A DNA stretch of 35,762 bases from Clostridiaceae bacterium (GTDB lineage Bacteria > Bacillota > Clostridia > Acetivibrionales > DUMC01): the NCBI GenBank assembly GCA_012512865.1, contig JAAZDH010000151.1:1-35762 (forward strand), read 5' to 3'. The translations under genes were made by a program, and so were the position numbers. Positions 1-6,863 of this stretch are shown here, piece by piece (the first letter of the stretch is position 1; each line of letters starts with the position of its first letter). The notes beneath the pieces were generated by a model, which had not been told where the DNA came from, ran no database searches, and saw only the letters and a list, made by a program, of their open reading frames with translations.

Positions 1-66
1 ATTGAAAGTTTTCTTAACCCTTTCCTTGGAAGACATTGTTTCTCGTGCTTTCTTAATCATATTCAC
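1..66 (-). CDS. Uroporphyrinogen decarboxylase-family protein, N-terminal start only
   Basis: Only the first codons are inside the window; the gene runs off the left edge. The minus strand reads GTG-AAT-ATG followed by IKKARETMSSKERVKKTFN. The SSKERVKKTFN stretch is the usual opening of UroD-family proteins (S/T-x-R-E-R-hydrophobic, then a hydrophobic N/F), as in the second family member at 5.6-6.6 kb, which opens MTPRQRFLSTINF. A GGAGG lies at 75-79. It is 8 nt from the GTG at 66 and 14 nt from the ATG at 60, so I prefer the GTG. UroD-family proteins outside haem synthesis are often methyltransferase-like enzymes of unknown substrate in sugar or methyl-group catabolic loci. The family call rests on about 20 residues. 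Confidence 0.5.
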   Translation of the reverse strand, partial: MNMIKKARETMSSKERVKKTFN

Positions 67-368
67 GCATTATACCTCCATATTTCTCTTTCTGTATTTT
101 TTATGCAAAGCAGTATTGGGGCAACCGGTCTTTATATTTGTGGTTGTTATGTTATATTCATATTTTTGGCTATTATGGTATATTCATAATCTTTTTGTTC
201 CCTTTTCCATTTTATATGAAAAAAATGCATGAGGCAAGAAAAGCTTCAAAAAAGCTTTAGATTTTGCTTTAGACACAAATTGTTAATATAATATTGCATT
301 ATTATTAATTTTTCCCATAATTATCCCCCATAATTGTTCGCTTTTTCCTGTTTATGTATCCTGTCATA
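67..368. other. AT-rich intergenic stretch, no gene seen
   Basis: No convincing coding frame on either strand; the long plus-strand frame over 2-232 is hydrophobic, lacks a ribosome binding site and lies over the UroD-family start on the other strand. The stretch should hold the promoter of that minus-strand gene: TATAAA occurs at 211-216 (minus sense), but a good -35 box at normal spacing is not obvious. A short symmetrical AAGCTT-rich stretch sits near 240-260. Confidence 0.4.
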
Positions 369-625
369 TCACCTGTTGTAAAACAGGTTTATTATATTCT
401 CCCCGCATTTCATGTTTTCCCGCATGATTACATCCAGCCTGGCATACATCTTATCCCTCAGCATCTCGTTAAAACCGTCAAGACGCTCCTTGTACTCAAG
501 AGACTCAAAGTCCAGGCTAATCGTTAATACCCTACCCCATCCCCTGAGGAACTTGCCTGTTAATTCTCCTGCAATTCTGCCACAATGATTATGCCATCAA
601 CACCATCATCAATTAGTTCGTTCAT
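369..625 (-). pseudogene. Fossil of a LacI-type sugar-binding transcriptional regulator
   Basis: It begins one base after the stop of the ADP-ribosylglycohydrolase gene. The first frame reads MNELIDDGVDGIIIV and stops at AAT-TAA. A second frame, entered near 575, reads CGRIAGELTGKFLRGWGRV, then TISLDFESLEYKERLDGFNEML, and ends at 369. The two pieces match two segments of the periplasmic-binding-like domain of LacI-family regulators: the LIDDGVDGIII strand, and the GRIAGELMGRFL helix followed by the ERLDGF helix. The DNA-binding N-terminus, the part between the pieces and the true C-terminus are missing. It is a remnant with at least one internal deletion and one frame change, with no expected function. 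It suggests the neighbouring catabolic genes once had a local repressor. Confidence 0.6.
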
Positions 626-626
626 T

Positions 627-1982
627 TTACTGTACTTTTCGTATCTTCTTTGCAATATTCACGGTTTCCCTTGCAACATTGGAAATTTTTACAAGGCCGA
701 ACCCGTCAACCCCGGACTTTAACTGGTCGTTTAGCGGGGCAATCCATTTTTCAGGCAAGGCTTTTGCACCCAGTATCATCCCCAAAATAGAGCCTGTTGT
801 AGCCCCGTTGCAGTCGGTATCCAGCGCTCCCAGCACGGCAATAGATATGGATTTTTCAAAATCCGTATCACCAAAAAGGAGTGCGGTGCATACAATCATG
901 GCGTTTGAAATGGTATGGCACCAATCATGCCCGCTCTTTTCATCATAAATACCATGTATCCTGTCCAACGCTTCTTCCCATGATATCCCTTCTTTTTTCC
1001 AATCCAAGACCAGCCTGATTTTTTCTGCCAGCCTGCTTTTTGCAGGAACCTGGGACAAGCCGGCCTCAATAATATCTTCAATATTGTAAGAAACAGCTGC
1101 TGCCGACAGCATCGCTGCAACAAACATTTCACCGTATATTCCGTTCTTTACATGAGATATGCAGGCATCCCTCCATGCAAATTCAGCTCCAAGCTCCGGG
1201 TTGCCCGGTGTCACATATCCAAAGAAATCCGCCCTTATTTGCGCTCCTATCCACTCCCTGAATGGATTCCTGTATGTTGCGGATTCCGGCGGGTAGATGC
1301 AATTGACAATGTTCCTGTAAGCCACCCTTTCCGCGGTACATACGTGAAATATCGGCAGGTTCGTAAGCCAGCATTCCGCAACATCGTCCGGTGTGAAGCC
1401 GGCTCCATATCGTTGGAAAATCTTGAGCCCTATGAGAGTATAATTGGTATCATCATCTTCGGGCATGTAATGGACCTGGTTGATCCATGCCCCGTTACTG
1501 TTGTTAATCCCGTATTTTTCTTTTATACTTGAAGGGACATCTGATGATATATAATATTTTACGGGATAGTTGCCCGTCTCCTTCAGCAACCCGGCAATCC
1601 TTGCCCTTTGCCATCCTTCCACTGGTTTGCCAAGAAGGCAGCCTGCGCACCTTCCCAGCCATGCGCCGTAAATCTTGTCATAGCTTGGTTCTGGAGATAA
1701 ATCCACGCATTTATTCGAAGCTGCAGGATCAGGCCTTTTCGCCTTTATTCCTTCAAGGTCGGAAGGTTCTGTATACTCATAACCTTCCCTTATTCCTAGT
1801 TTCTGGATTTCATCGTATATTTCTCCCGCAAATTTTTGCATTTCATCGCTGGATTCGTCCATTTCCAGGATTTCTTCCACCCTTTTAACGTATGCAGAGA
1901 TATCCTTTCCCTCTTCTTTTGCCTGGATAAGTTCAAATTTGAACCCGTTTGAAGGTTTGAGCCAAGGTTGTTCTCTTAACAT
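627..1982 (-). CDS. ADP-ribosylglycohydrolase family protein
   Basis: ADP-ribosylglycohydrolase (DraG/ARH-like) fold. These enzymes use two Mg ions to cleave ADP-ribose from proteins or related N/O-glycosidic bonds; many bacterial members in sugar loci have unknown substrates. Visible motifs, numbered from the chosen start: GAWLGRCAGCLLGKP at about 106-120 (first helix), the metal-binding PEDDDTNYT at about 174-182, and DTDCNGATTG at about 388-397, the second metal-binding motif near the C-terminus. There is no signal peptide, so it should be cytoplasmic. The N-terminal 100 residues (REQPWLKP onward) are an extension typical of the longer, about 450-residue subfamily. I chose the ATG at 1982 because AAGGGG lies 10 nt upstream; an in-frame ATG at 2003 has no ribosome binding site. 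A consensus promoter lies at 2167-2194. The divergent AraC gene is the likely local regulator. Confidence 0.85.
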   Translation of the reverse strand: MLREQPWLKPSNGFKFELIQAKEEGKDISAYVKRVEEILEMDESSDEMQKFAGEIYDEIQKLGIREGYEYTEPSDLEGIKAKRPDPAASNKCVDLSPEPSYDKIYGAWLGRCAGCLLGKPVEGWQRARIAGLLKETGNYPVKYYISSDVPSSIKEKYGINNSNGAWINQVHYMPEDDDTNYTLIGLKIFQRYGAGFTPDDVAECWLTNLPIFHVCTAERVAYRNIVNCIYPPESATYRNPFREWIGAQIRADFFGYVTPGNPELGAEFAWRDACISHVKNGIYGEMFVAAMLSAAAVSYNIEDIIEAGLSQVPAKSRLAEKIRLVLDWKKEGISWEEALDRIHGIYDEKSGHDWCHTISNAMIVCTALLFGDTDFEKSISIAVLGALDTDCNGATTGSILGMILGAKALPEKWIAPLNDQLKSGVDGFGLVKISNVARETVNIAKKIRKVQ

Positions 1983-2166
1983 CTTAACTGCGCCCCTTTC
2001 CATGCTATATTTTCATACAATATTTCCATACTATAATTAGAGTACAATACATTAAACTATTTTAAATATTTTTAAACATAGTACATCTTTTTTACCCGGT
2101 GATATCTCCTTTCTCCCAGAAAAACAGGCGGGTGTTGCTTATGGTGAAACGTCGTTACAATATTGT

Positions 2167-2194
2167 TTTATATTTTTACATACAGGTTTGTCAA
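2167..2194 (-). promoter_or_regulatory. Sigma-A promoter of the ADP-ribosylglycohydrolase gene
   Basis: On the minus strand, TTGACA (2189-2194) and TATAAA (2167-2172) are separated by 16 nt. Transcription would start near 2160, giving a leader of about 180 nt. A perfect 10-bp palindrome ACAATATTGT (2157-2166) sits just downstream of the -10 box and could be an operator; that role is inference. Confidence 0.6.
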
Positions 2195-2299
2195 GTATAT
2201 ACATTGTCGTATTGCCTTTGCCGATAATCTTCTACATATTGCAGGTTCCCGTTTTATTTGAAAGAGCTCATTTGAACGACGATACCCGGTACTTTTCCC

Positions 2300-2329
2300 T
2301 TGACGTGTGACTGCTTCGTAACATAAGAT
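2300..2329 (+). promoter_or_regulatory. Candidate promoter of the AraC-family gene
   Basis: TTGACG (2300-2305) and TAAGAT (2324-2329) are separated by 18 nt, 53 nt before the AraC start codon. The spacing is one base above the optimum and the -10 box has one mismatch. Confidence 0.45.
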
Positions 2330-2382
2330 ATAGATATTGAACTGCTTTTTTATGAATTGTATTTAGAAGGTGCCTTAGTACA

Positions 2383-3207
2383 ATGATTGATATTACTTAC
2401 GATGAAAGCTGCAGTGAATTGATAATAGAGGAACATTTTCATAATTCCTATGAAACAATCTGCGTACTTGAAGGTATGGTGCTGTTTCATATAGGCAGCC
2501 GCACATATAACATTGCGCCGGGAAATATAGTATTTGTCAACAATCTTGAAAACCACCGCATGAAAGTATTATCCTCCCCATATAAAAGGTATTTTGCGCT
2601 AATCGACCCTGCATGGTTTCAAACCGCGGTTAACGACCCGGTATTGCTTTCGATTTTTAAAAACAGGCCCGGGCACTTTAACCATGCAATACAGCTTGAT
2701 GAGAATGCAATGAAATATGTTTCAGGCTTGTTCAAACGGATGATGACAGAAACCGGAGAAAAAAAGCCCTACTGGGAGCTTGCCGTAGAATCAGGCTTAA
2801 AGGAGCTGCTCATTTTTCTATATAGAAATTACCGTGCTTCATTTCCCGTTATGGCATATACTAAGTCAATGGAGACCATTTTCAAGGTGCAAAAATATAT
2901 CGAGGAAAATTGCAGCGATGAAATAACCCTTGAAACAGTTGCCAAAACTTTTTACATGGACAAGTATTACCTGTCCCGCCTATTTAAAGAAACCACGGGA
3001 TTTACATTCAAGGAGTACCTGATTTTGCAGAGGATTTCCAGGGCAAAGGAGCGCCTTTTCTCCACAAATGACAGCATAATCAAGGTGGGGATAGATTCCG
3101 GGTTTAACAATGTAAACCATTTTATCAGGATTTTTAAAAAATATACCGGTACTTCACCTCTTAAGTACCGGCTTGCATACAGGTCCAAGGATCTTGGTGG
3201 AGTATAG
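2383..3207 (+). CDS. AraC-family transcriptional regulator (cupin sensor plus two HTH)
   Basis: A 274-residue regulator. Residues 1 to about 100 form an AraC-binding cupin sensor (EEHFHNSYETICVLEG, then IAPGNIVFVNN). The C-terminal 100 residues are the double helix-turn-helix domain: EITLETVAKTFYMDKYYLSRLFKE is the first HTH, SIIKVGIDSGFNNVNHFIRIFKKYTGTSPLKYR the second and the family signature. Start ATG has AAGGTG about 11 nt upstream. It is divergent from the ADP-ribosylglycohydrolase gene, so it probably senses a sugar-derived ligand and controls the catabolic genes around it; that is inference from position. The last codons (LGGV-stop) lie inside the 3' end of the opposite-strand tRNA-Ala gene, so the natural C-terminus may have been replaced when the two came together. 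Confidence 0.9.
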   Translation: MIDITYDESCSELIIEEHFHNSYETICVLEGMVLFHIGSRTYNIAPGNIVFVNNLENHRMKVLSSPYKRYFALIDPAWFQTAVNDPVLLSIFKNRPGHFNHAIQLDENAMKYVSGLFKRMMTETGEKKPYWELAVESGLKELLIFLYRNYRASFPVMAYTKSMETIFKVQKYIEENCSDEITLETVAKTFYMDKYYLSRLFKETTGFTFKEYLILQRISRAKERLFSTNDSIIKVGIDSGFNNVNHFIRIFKKYTGTSPLKYRLAYRSKDLGGV

Positions 3208-3270
3208 GGGACTTGAACCCCTGGCCCCCGCATTGCGAACGCGATGCTCTCCCAGCTGAGCTAATACCCC
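3195..3270 (-). tRNA. tRNA-Ala (anticodon CGC)
   Basis: A complete 76-nt cloverleaf including an encoded CCA. The acceptor stem GGGGTAT pairs with ATACTCC and contains the G3-U70 wobble that identifies alanine tRNAs. The D stem is GCTC/GAGC, the anticodon loop is TTCGCAA (anticodon CGC, codon GCG) and the T arm is AGGGG-TTCAAGT-CCCCT. The anticodon stem has two G-U pairs. It lies downstream of tRNA-Val on the same strand and probably shares its promoter. Its last 13 nt overlap the end of the convergent AraC gene. Confidence 0.95.
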
Positions 3271-3280
3271 AATTTCAGCA

Positions 3281-3313
3281 GGGTATTATCCCGTCCTTGG
3301 CGGGCTAATACCC
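3281..3313 (-). repeat. Hairpin between the two tRNAs that copies the tRNA-Ala 5' end
   Basis: GGGTATTA (3281-3288) and TAATACCC (3306-3313) are perfect inverted arms, continued inside by CCCG/CGGG across one mismatch. Read on the minus strand, the spacer carries GGGGTATTAGC, identical to the first 11 nt of tRNA-Ala, before its complement TAATACCC. It could be a processing signal or the scar of a tRNA duplication. Confidence 0.6.
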
Positions 3314-3319
3314 CGATCC

Positions 3320-3395
3320 TGGTGGGGAATGTTGGATTCGAACCAACGACTTCTACCGTGTGAAGATAGCACTCTCCCCGCTGAGTTAATCCCCC
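3320..3395 (-). tRNA. tRNA-Val (anticodon CAC)
   Basis: A complete 76-nt cloverleaf with encoded CCA. The acceptor is GGGGGAT/ATTCCCC (one G-U pair), the D stem ACTC/GAGT, the anticodon stem CTATC/GGTAG with loop TTCACAC (anticodon CAC, codon GTG), and the T arm GTTGG-TTCGAAT-CCAAC. It is the first gene of the tRNA pair; a consensus promoter lies about 85 nt upstream. Confidence 0.95.
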
Positions 3396-3479
3396 GCAAA
3401 TTTACTTCGAATTTACTTTTCAAATTGCTTCCGCAAATCTACTTCGCACGCATGCTGCGCAAACATTTCCCGTAGATTT

Positions 3480-3508
3480 ATATTACCCTTTGCAAACCAG
3501 GATGTCAA
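3480..3508 (-). promoter_or_regulatory. Sigma-A promoter of the tRNA-Val/tRNA-Ala unit
   Basis: On the minus strand, TTGACA (3503-3508) and TAATAT (3480-3485) are separated by exactly 17 nt. Transcription should start near 3473, about 78 nt before the mature 5' end of tRNA-Val. Confidence 0.7.
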
Positions 3509-3543
3509 GACTCAAAATAAATGGGATAGGGTCAAGTTGTTGT

Positions 3544-3574
3544 AGGTCATTTTGTTTCTTTATAGGAATGCTCC
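3544..3574. repeat. 31-bp direct repeat, copy 1
   Basis: It begins AGGTCATTTTGTT and ends TAGGAATGCTCC, and matches copy 2 (5293-5323) at 30 of 31 positions in the same orientation. It lies about 30 nt beyond the stop of the sialidase-like gene. It may be an end or scar of a mobile element, but no target-site duplication or transposase is visible. Confidence 0.6.
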
Positions 3575-3606
3575 CATAGTATTTTTTTATGATAGTACTA
3601 TTCTTA

Positions 3607-4611
3607 TTATGCTTCATGTTCACGACATGCCAATATGTCTTCCACGGTACACCTGACATATGCTATTCTTTCTCTTTTCCATGTATAAGTAATGGATATT
3701 TCATCTCCCCTGGCAACAATTGCAGGGTACGAGTATTCCCCTTCTTCATACTCAAGAACACATGTATAAGGCCACGTTGTCCCGTTATCTTTTGACAAAC
3801 TTACCACAAGCGGGGTCCGCGGCCCCCAATTCTTCCCCACGGGATTATAAACCAATGCTATAGAGCCATCATCCAATTTTGCCGCGTCTATTCCGCTATT
3901 ATTATTAGGTAAAGATGTTTCATATATTTCACACCATGTTCTTCCACCATCTTCCGAATCACTGCGGTATATCCTTCCACTTGTGCTTCTAAGAAGCATG
4001 TGTACCCTGTTTGGCTCCGATTCCCATATTGTTGGCTGAATAACACCCTTGCCGCAAAATTTCCCATGATTTATCGGAACTAAAGACGCTGCTGTCCATG
4101 TCCTGCCGCCATCTGCAGTAATATCCACGAATGAATCCCAATACTTCGATTCAACCGATGCAGGCGCAAGCCATGTTCCATCATGCAAAACAACCGGCTT
4201 GTTTTTTACCGGCCCCCTTCCTCCTATATCTCCAGGAACAAGTTCCCCCGGATCAGTCCAGCTAATCCCATTATCACTTGAAATAATATACTTTGTATGC
4301 CATTCATTTGTATTTTCTCCTACCTTGTAATACAAAAAGATCCTGCCATCAGGAGCATTAAAAAGTACAGGATTCCATAACGCAATTCCTTTCTCATCGG
4401 CTAAAACTTCCGGATAACTCCACTTGCCATCTTTACGCCTTGAATGCCATATTGCCGTATCGGGATTTTTTTCAGCCGTTCCTCCAAACCAGGCAGCCAG
4501 GGTGTCTCCATTGTCTAATTCTACAAGAGTGGATGCATGGCAGCTCAAAAACGGCCTGTTATTTTCAAAAATATATTCTTTGCCTTTTAATATCTTGCAC
4601 TTACTTTTCAT
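3607..4611 (-). CDS. Sialidase-like BNR/Asp-box beta-propeller protein
   Basis: A 334-residue protein of the BNR-repeat-like exo-sialidase family. Four Asp boxes (S/T-x-D-x-G-x-x-W) are visible: SSDNGISW 111-118, TADGGRTW 165-172, SEDGGRTW 219-226 and SKDNGTTW 273-280, one per propeller blade at the expected 54-residue spacing. Other family hallmarks are CHASTLVEL near 24-32, WFGGT at 41-45, WNPVLF near 79-84, LPNNNSGIDA near 234-243 and YSYPAIV near 293-299. There is no signal peptide, so it is probably an intracellular glycosidase or glycan-processing enzyme rather than a secreted sialidase; the true substrate cannot be read. The start ATG has GGAGG 7 nt upstream. It is downstream of the UroD-family gene on the same strand but separated by about 1 kb of decayed DNA. 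Confidence 0.85.
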   Translation of the reverse strand: MKSKCKILKGKEYIFENNRPFLSCHASTLVELDNGDTLAAWFGGTAEKNPDTAIWHSRRKDGKWSYPEVLADEKGIALWNPVLFNAPDGRIFLYYKVGENTNEWHTKYIISSDNGISWTDPGELVPGDIGGRGPVKNKPVVLHDGTWLAPASVESKYWDSFVDITADGGRTWTAASLVPINHGKFCGKGVIQPTIWESEPNRVHMLLRSTSGRIYRSDSEDGGRTWCEIYETSLPNNNSGIDAAKLDDGSIALVYNPVGKNWGPRTPLVVSLSKDNGTTWPYTCVLEYEEGEYSYPAIVARGDEISITYTWKRERIAYVRCTVEDILACREHEA

Positions 4612-5605
4612 CTCTTGACCTCCCTTAATAAATCTTCATTTATCTTTCATTTTCTCACTTATTCTTAGATTTTCGCTTATTTCAAAATAAGCCATTTGGA
4701 CAGGTATTGTATTGCCGCATAATTATGGATGATGATGTGTATCCCAATAAAACTGCGTCCTCTTTTCAATATCACGGCCATTGGTATCCACATTTGCTCC
4801 GGCAGCAAACCTCCCAAATCTAACTGGGTCAATGCCCTTAATTCCTTCATTCTGCCTGTCCGTGAGGTGGATGCCAGTCAAGCTCCAACACGGGGTCTTA
4901 AGCCCTTATGGTGTAAATTCATCCCGACTATCCGGCTCATCTTGTCAAAGTTCAAATCTATCATTCAAAGTGAAAACATCAGTTTTACCGCTTGCACTGC
5001 TTGATTATATATCCCATCGCTCGAGTAAGACTGTCAAGGGCGGTACGCATCATGAATCAAGGCTATTGTCCTTCAAGCTGTCGCATTTTACTCTCATAAT
5101 CCTCAAGCAGCATTGATAGCGTAGTGTTTCATACTACCAACGTAAATTCCGGCAATCAGTGTTGTTTCTTTAATTTGCAAAATCTTTTTCATTCTGTGTA
5201 TAATTCATATTGGATGTTTCCTGTATTTTTGATTTGTGGTTACACAACGAACGCACAATTCAAATTTTACAGCCAGGCATCTATTTTTTCAAAGGTCATT
5301 TTGTTCCTTTATAGGAATGCTCCATTATTCTTGGAATATTTTTGCCAGCCCGTTTTGTAAAAGAAAGCTGTATTTAAAGTATATTCCCTCTTAATTCCAC
5401 TCGCGATACACCTGACTAGTATTATAGTTTGCAAGCAACCATAGTAAAGTATCTTTATTTTTGATACAGTATGTTTTTTGATTTTACCAATAGTATTAAA
5501 AACATGAATGAGTATACGAGCGAATAAGATGAGGTGGTGTAATGAGACAAGTAAACTGCTCTCCTGTCTCACAGACAGCCACCCCTAGTAAATTACTAAA
5601 GTACA
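4612..5605. other. About 1 kb of decayed DNA without an intact gene
   Basis: Every frame is short or broken. On the minus strand, frames between about 4690 and 5290 give protein-like pieces separated by stops. A longer minus-strand frame ends near 5309, and the 31-bp repeat copy 2 overlaps its end. After that, AAAGGAACAAA-ATG opens a ten-codon frame (MTFEKIDAWL). I do not recognise the family of any piece. The stretch looks like a dead insertion between two catabolic genes. Confidence 0.4.
5293..5323. repeat. 31-bp direct repeat, copy 2
   Basis: Matches 3544-3574 at 30 of 31 positions in the same orientation. The two copies bracket the sialidase-like gene and most of the decayed DNA. Like copy 1, it lies at or just past the end of a minus-strand frame. 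Confidence 0.6.
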
Positions 5606-6610
5606 TTATTCACCATTTACTGCTTTCCTGCAATATTCCTTGAACAAGCGCACATAAATTTTAAAGTTTTTAAGGGAAACCCCGGGAGGTGTTTGGTGAT
5701 CCACGGAGGGAATATAGCCGCCGGTTTTCATTACAGGCAGCAGGCGCTCAAATTCCGCCCGCATGGCTTCCTCGCCAAGGGGCATGACCATCTTGTCATA
5801 TCCGCCGAGCATTAAGAAATCAGGATAATCTTCCCGTATCTTGCACACATCAACCCCTGCCTGCCTTTCCAGCGGGTATACCCCATCGATGCCTGCCTCC
5901 CTTAACCAGGGTATCATTTCTGTTATATCCCCGTCGCTATCCACCAGCACTTTTACACCATGCTTTTTGATATGGGGTATTACCTGCTGATAATATGGAA
6001 GCAAAAACTCCTTGAATAGATTATACGACAACATCGGCCCGTGGTTATAGGACATGTCCTCGGCGAAACCCACCATGTCAGGCTTCAATATCCCGAAAAG
6101 TTCTTCTACAACTCGAATATTGAATTCAGCAAGCTCGCTGTTTATCCTGTGCATCAGCTCCGGTTGGTCATAAAAGGCATACAGGTGCCCCTCTATGCCG
6201 AATAAATCACGGGGAAACCAGAAAAAACCGTCAAGCCAGAGCCTTATTATGATCTCACCCCTGTCATGCCTGTCTTTAAGCTGCATGGCGTGATTTTTTA
6301 CATTCTCAATAATATCATCCGTATAAAGATACTTTTTTATTTCATTATATGATTGCTCGTCTTCAATACGGCCGCCTCCGTGGAATGAAGGCTTGGGGGC
6401 CTGCTTGTTTATTCCCCTTGCAGTAATGCACAAAAGCTTGTCAAACCCGAAATAATCGAGAATCCCCTCGGTATCCAGTTCATCCGGCAGTCCTTCCTGT
6501 TTCCATCGATCCACCGTTTGGCCCCACCAGGCAGCCCATTCAACCATGACAAGCCTGTCCATGTTTTTTTGAAAGTTTATCGTACTGAGAAATCTTTGTC
6601 TTGGCGTCAT
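5606..6610 (-). CDS. Uroporphyrinogen decarboxylase-family protein
   Basis: A 334-residue UroD-like TIM-barrel protein. It opens MTPRQRFLSTINF, has DMSYNHGPMLSYNLFKEFLLPYY in the middle (the UroD-family D-x-x-x-x-x-G-P-M-x-S signature), then VLVDSDGDI and GIDGVYPLE, and ends with a TPPGVSLKNFKIYVRLF segment. It is not the haem-pathway HemE, which has a different N-terminus and context. Such relatives include corrinoid methyltransferases and many uncharacterised enzymes in sugar catabolic clusters next to AraC/LacI regulators. The start codon has no evident ribosome binding site, and a stop lies in frame upstream, so initiation must be weak or structured. A near-perfect promoter lies at 6777-6805, giving a leader of about 160 nt. 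Confidence 0.85.
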   Translation of the reverse strand: MTPRQRFLSTINFQKNMDRLVMVEWAAWWGQTVDRWKQEGLPDELDTEGILDYFGFDKLLCITARGINKQAPKPSFHGGGRIEDEQSYNEIKKYLYTDDIIENVKNHAMQLKDRHDRGEIIIRLWLDGFFWFPRDLFGIEGHLYAFYDQPELMHRINSELAEFNIRVVEELFGILKPDMVGFAEDMSYNHGPMLSYNLFKEFLLPYYQQVIPHIKKHGVKVLVDSDGDITEMIPWLREAGIDGVYPLERQAGVDVCKIREDYPDFLMLGGYDKMVMPLGEEAMRAEFERLLPVMKTGGYIPSVDHQTPPGVSLKNFKIYVRLFKEYCRKAVNGE

Positions 6611-6776
6611 AATATAGCTATCTACTTTACAATAATTAAAAAACCATTAATAAAAAGACATTTACTATTTGCATTTTTTATATTTAAAATACAACTGCCA
6701 ATAAAAATATATTGCTAACAGGACCTTTGCTTGATGACTTTCCTCCTGGTGCCTGCTGTTTGCTTACATATAAAAC

Positions 6777-6805
6777 ATTATAAAAGCTTTTTCGGCAAGA
6801 GTCAA
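6777..6805 (-). promoter_or_regulatory. Strong sigma-A promoter of the UroD-family gene
   Basis: On the minus strand, TTGACT (6800-6805) and a perfect TATAAT (6777-6782) are spaced by 17 nt. The leader then carries an AGGAGGA (6741-6747) with no start codon at a usable distance, about 130 nt before the gene's ATG. Confidence 0.75.
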
Positions 6806-6863
6806 CAAAAGCGAAAAAAAACCAAAGGTGTTCCTATAATCTCCTGCTAATAATCCCCTTCTG

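Noticed and set aside
2..232. Hydrophobic plus-strand frame at the left edge
   Set aside because: No ribosome binding site, and it lies over a clear UroD-family start on the other strand.
5309..5572. 87-codon minus-strand frame in the decayed block
   Set aside because: No ribosome binding site and no recognisable domain; described as part of the relic rather than as a gene.
5606..6610. Housekeeping hemE
   Set aside because: The N-terminus and the sugar-locus context do not match haem biosynthesis; it is a distant family member.
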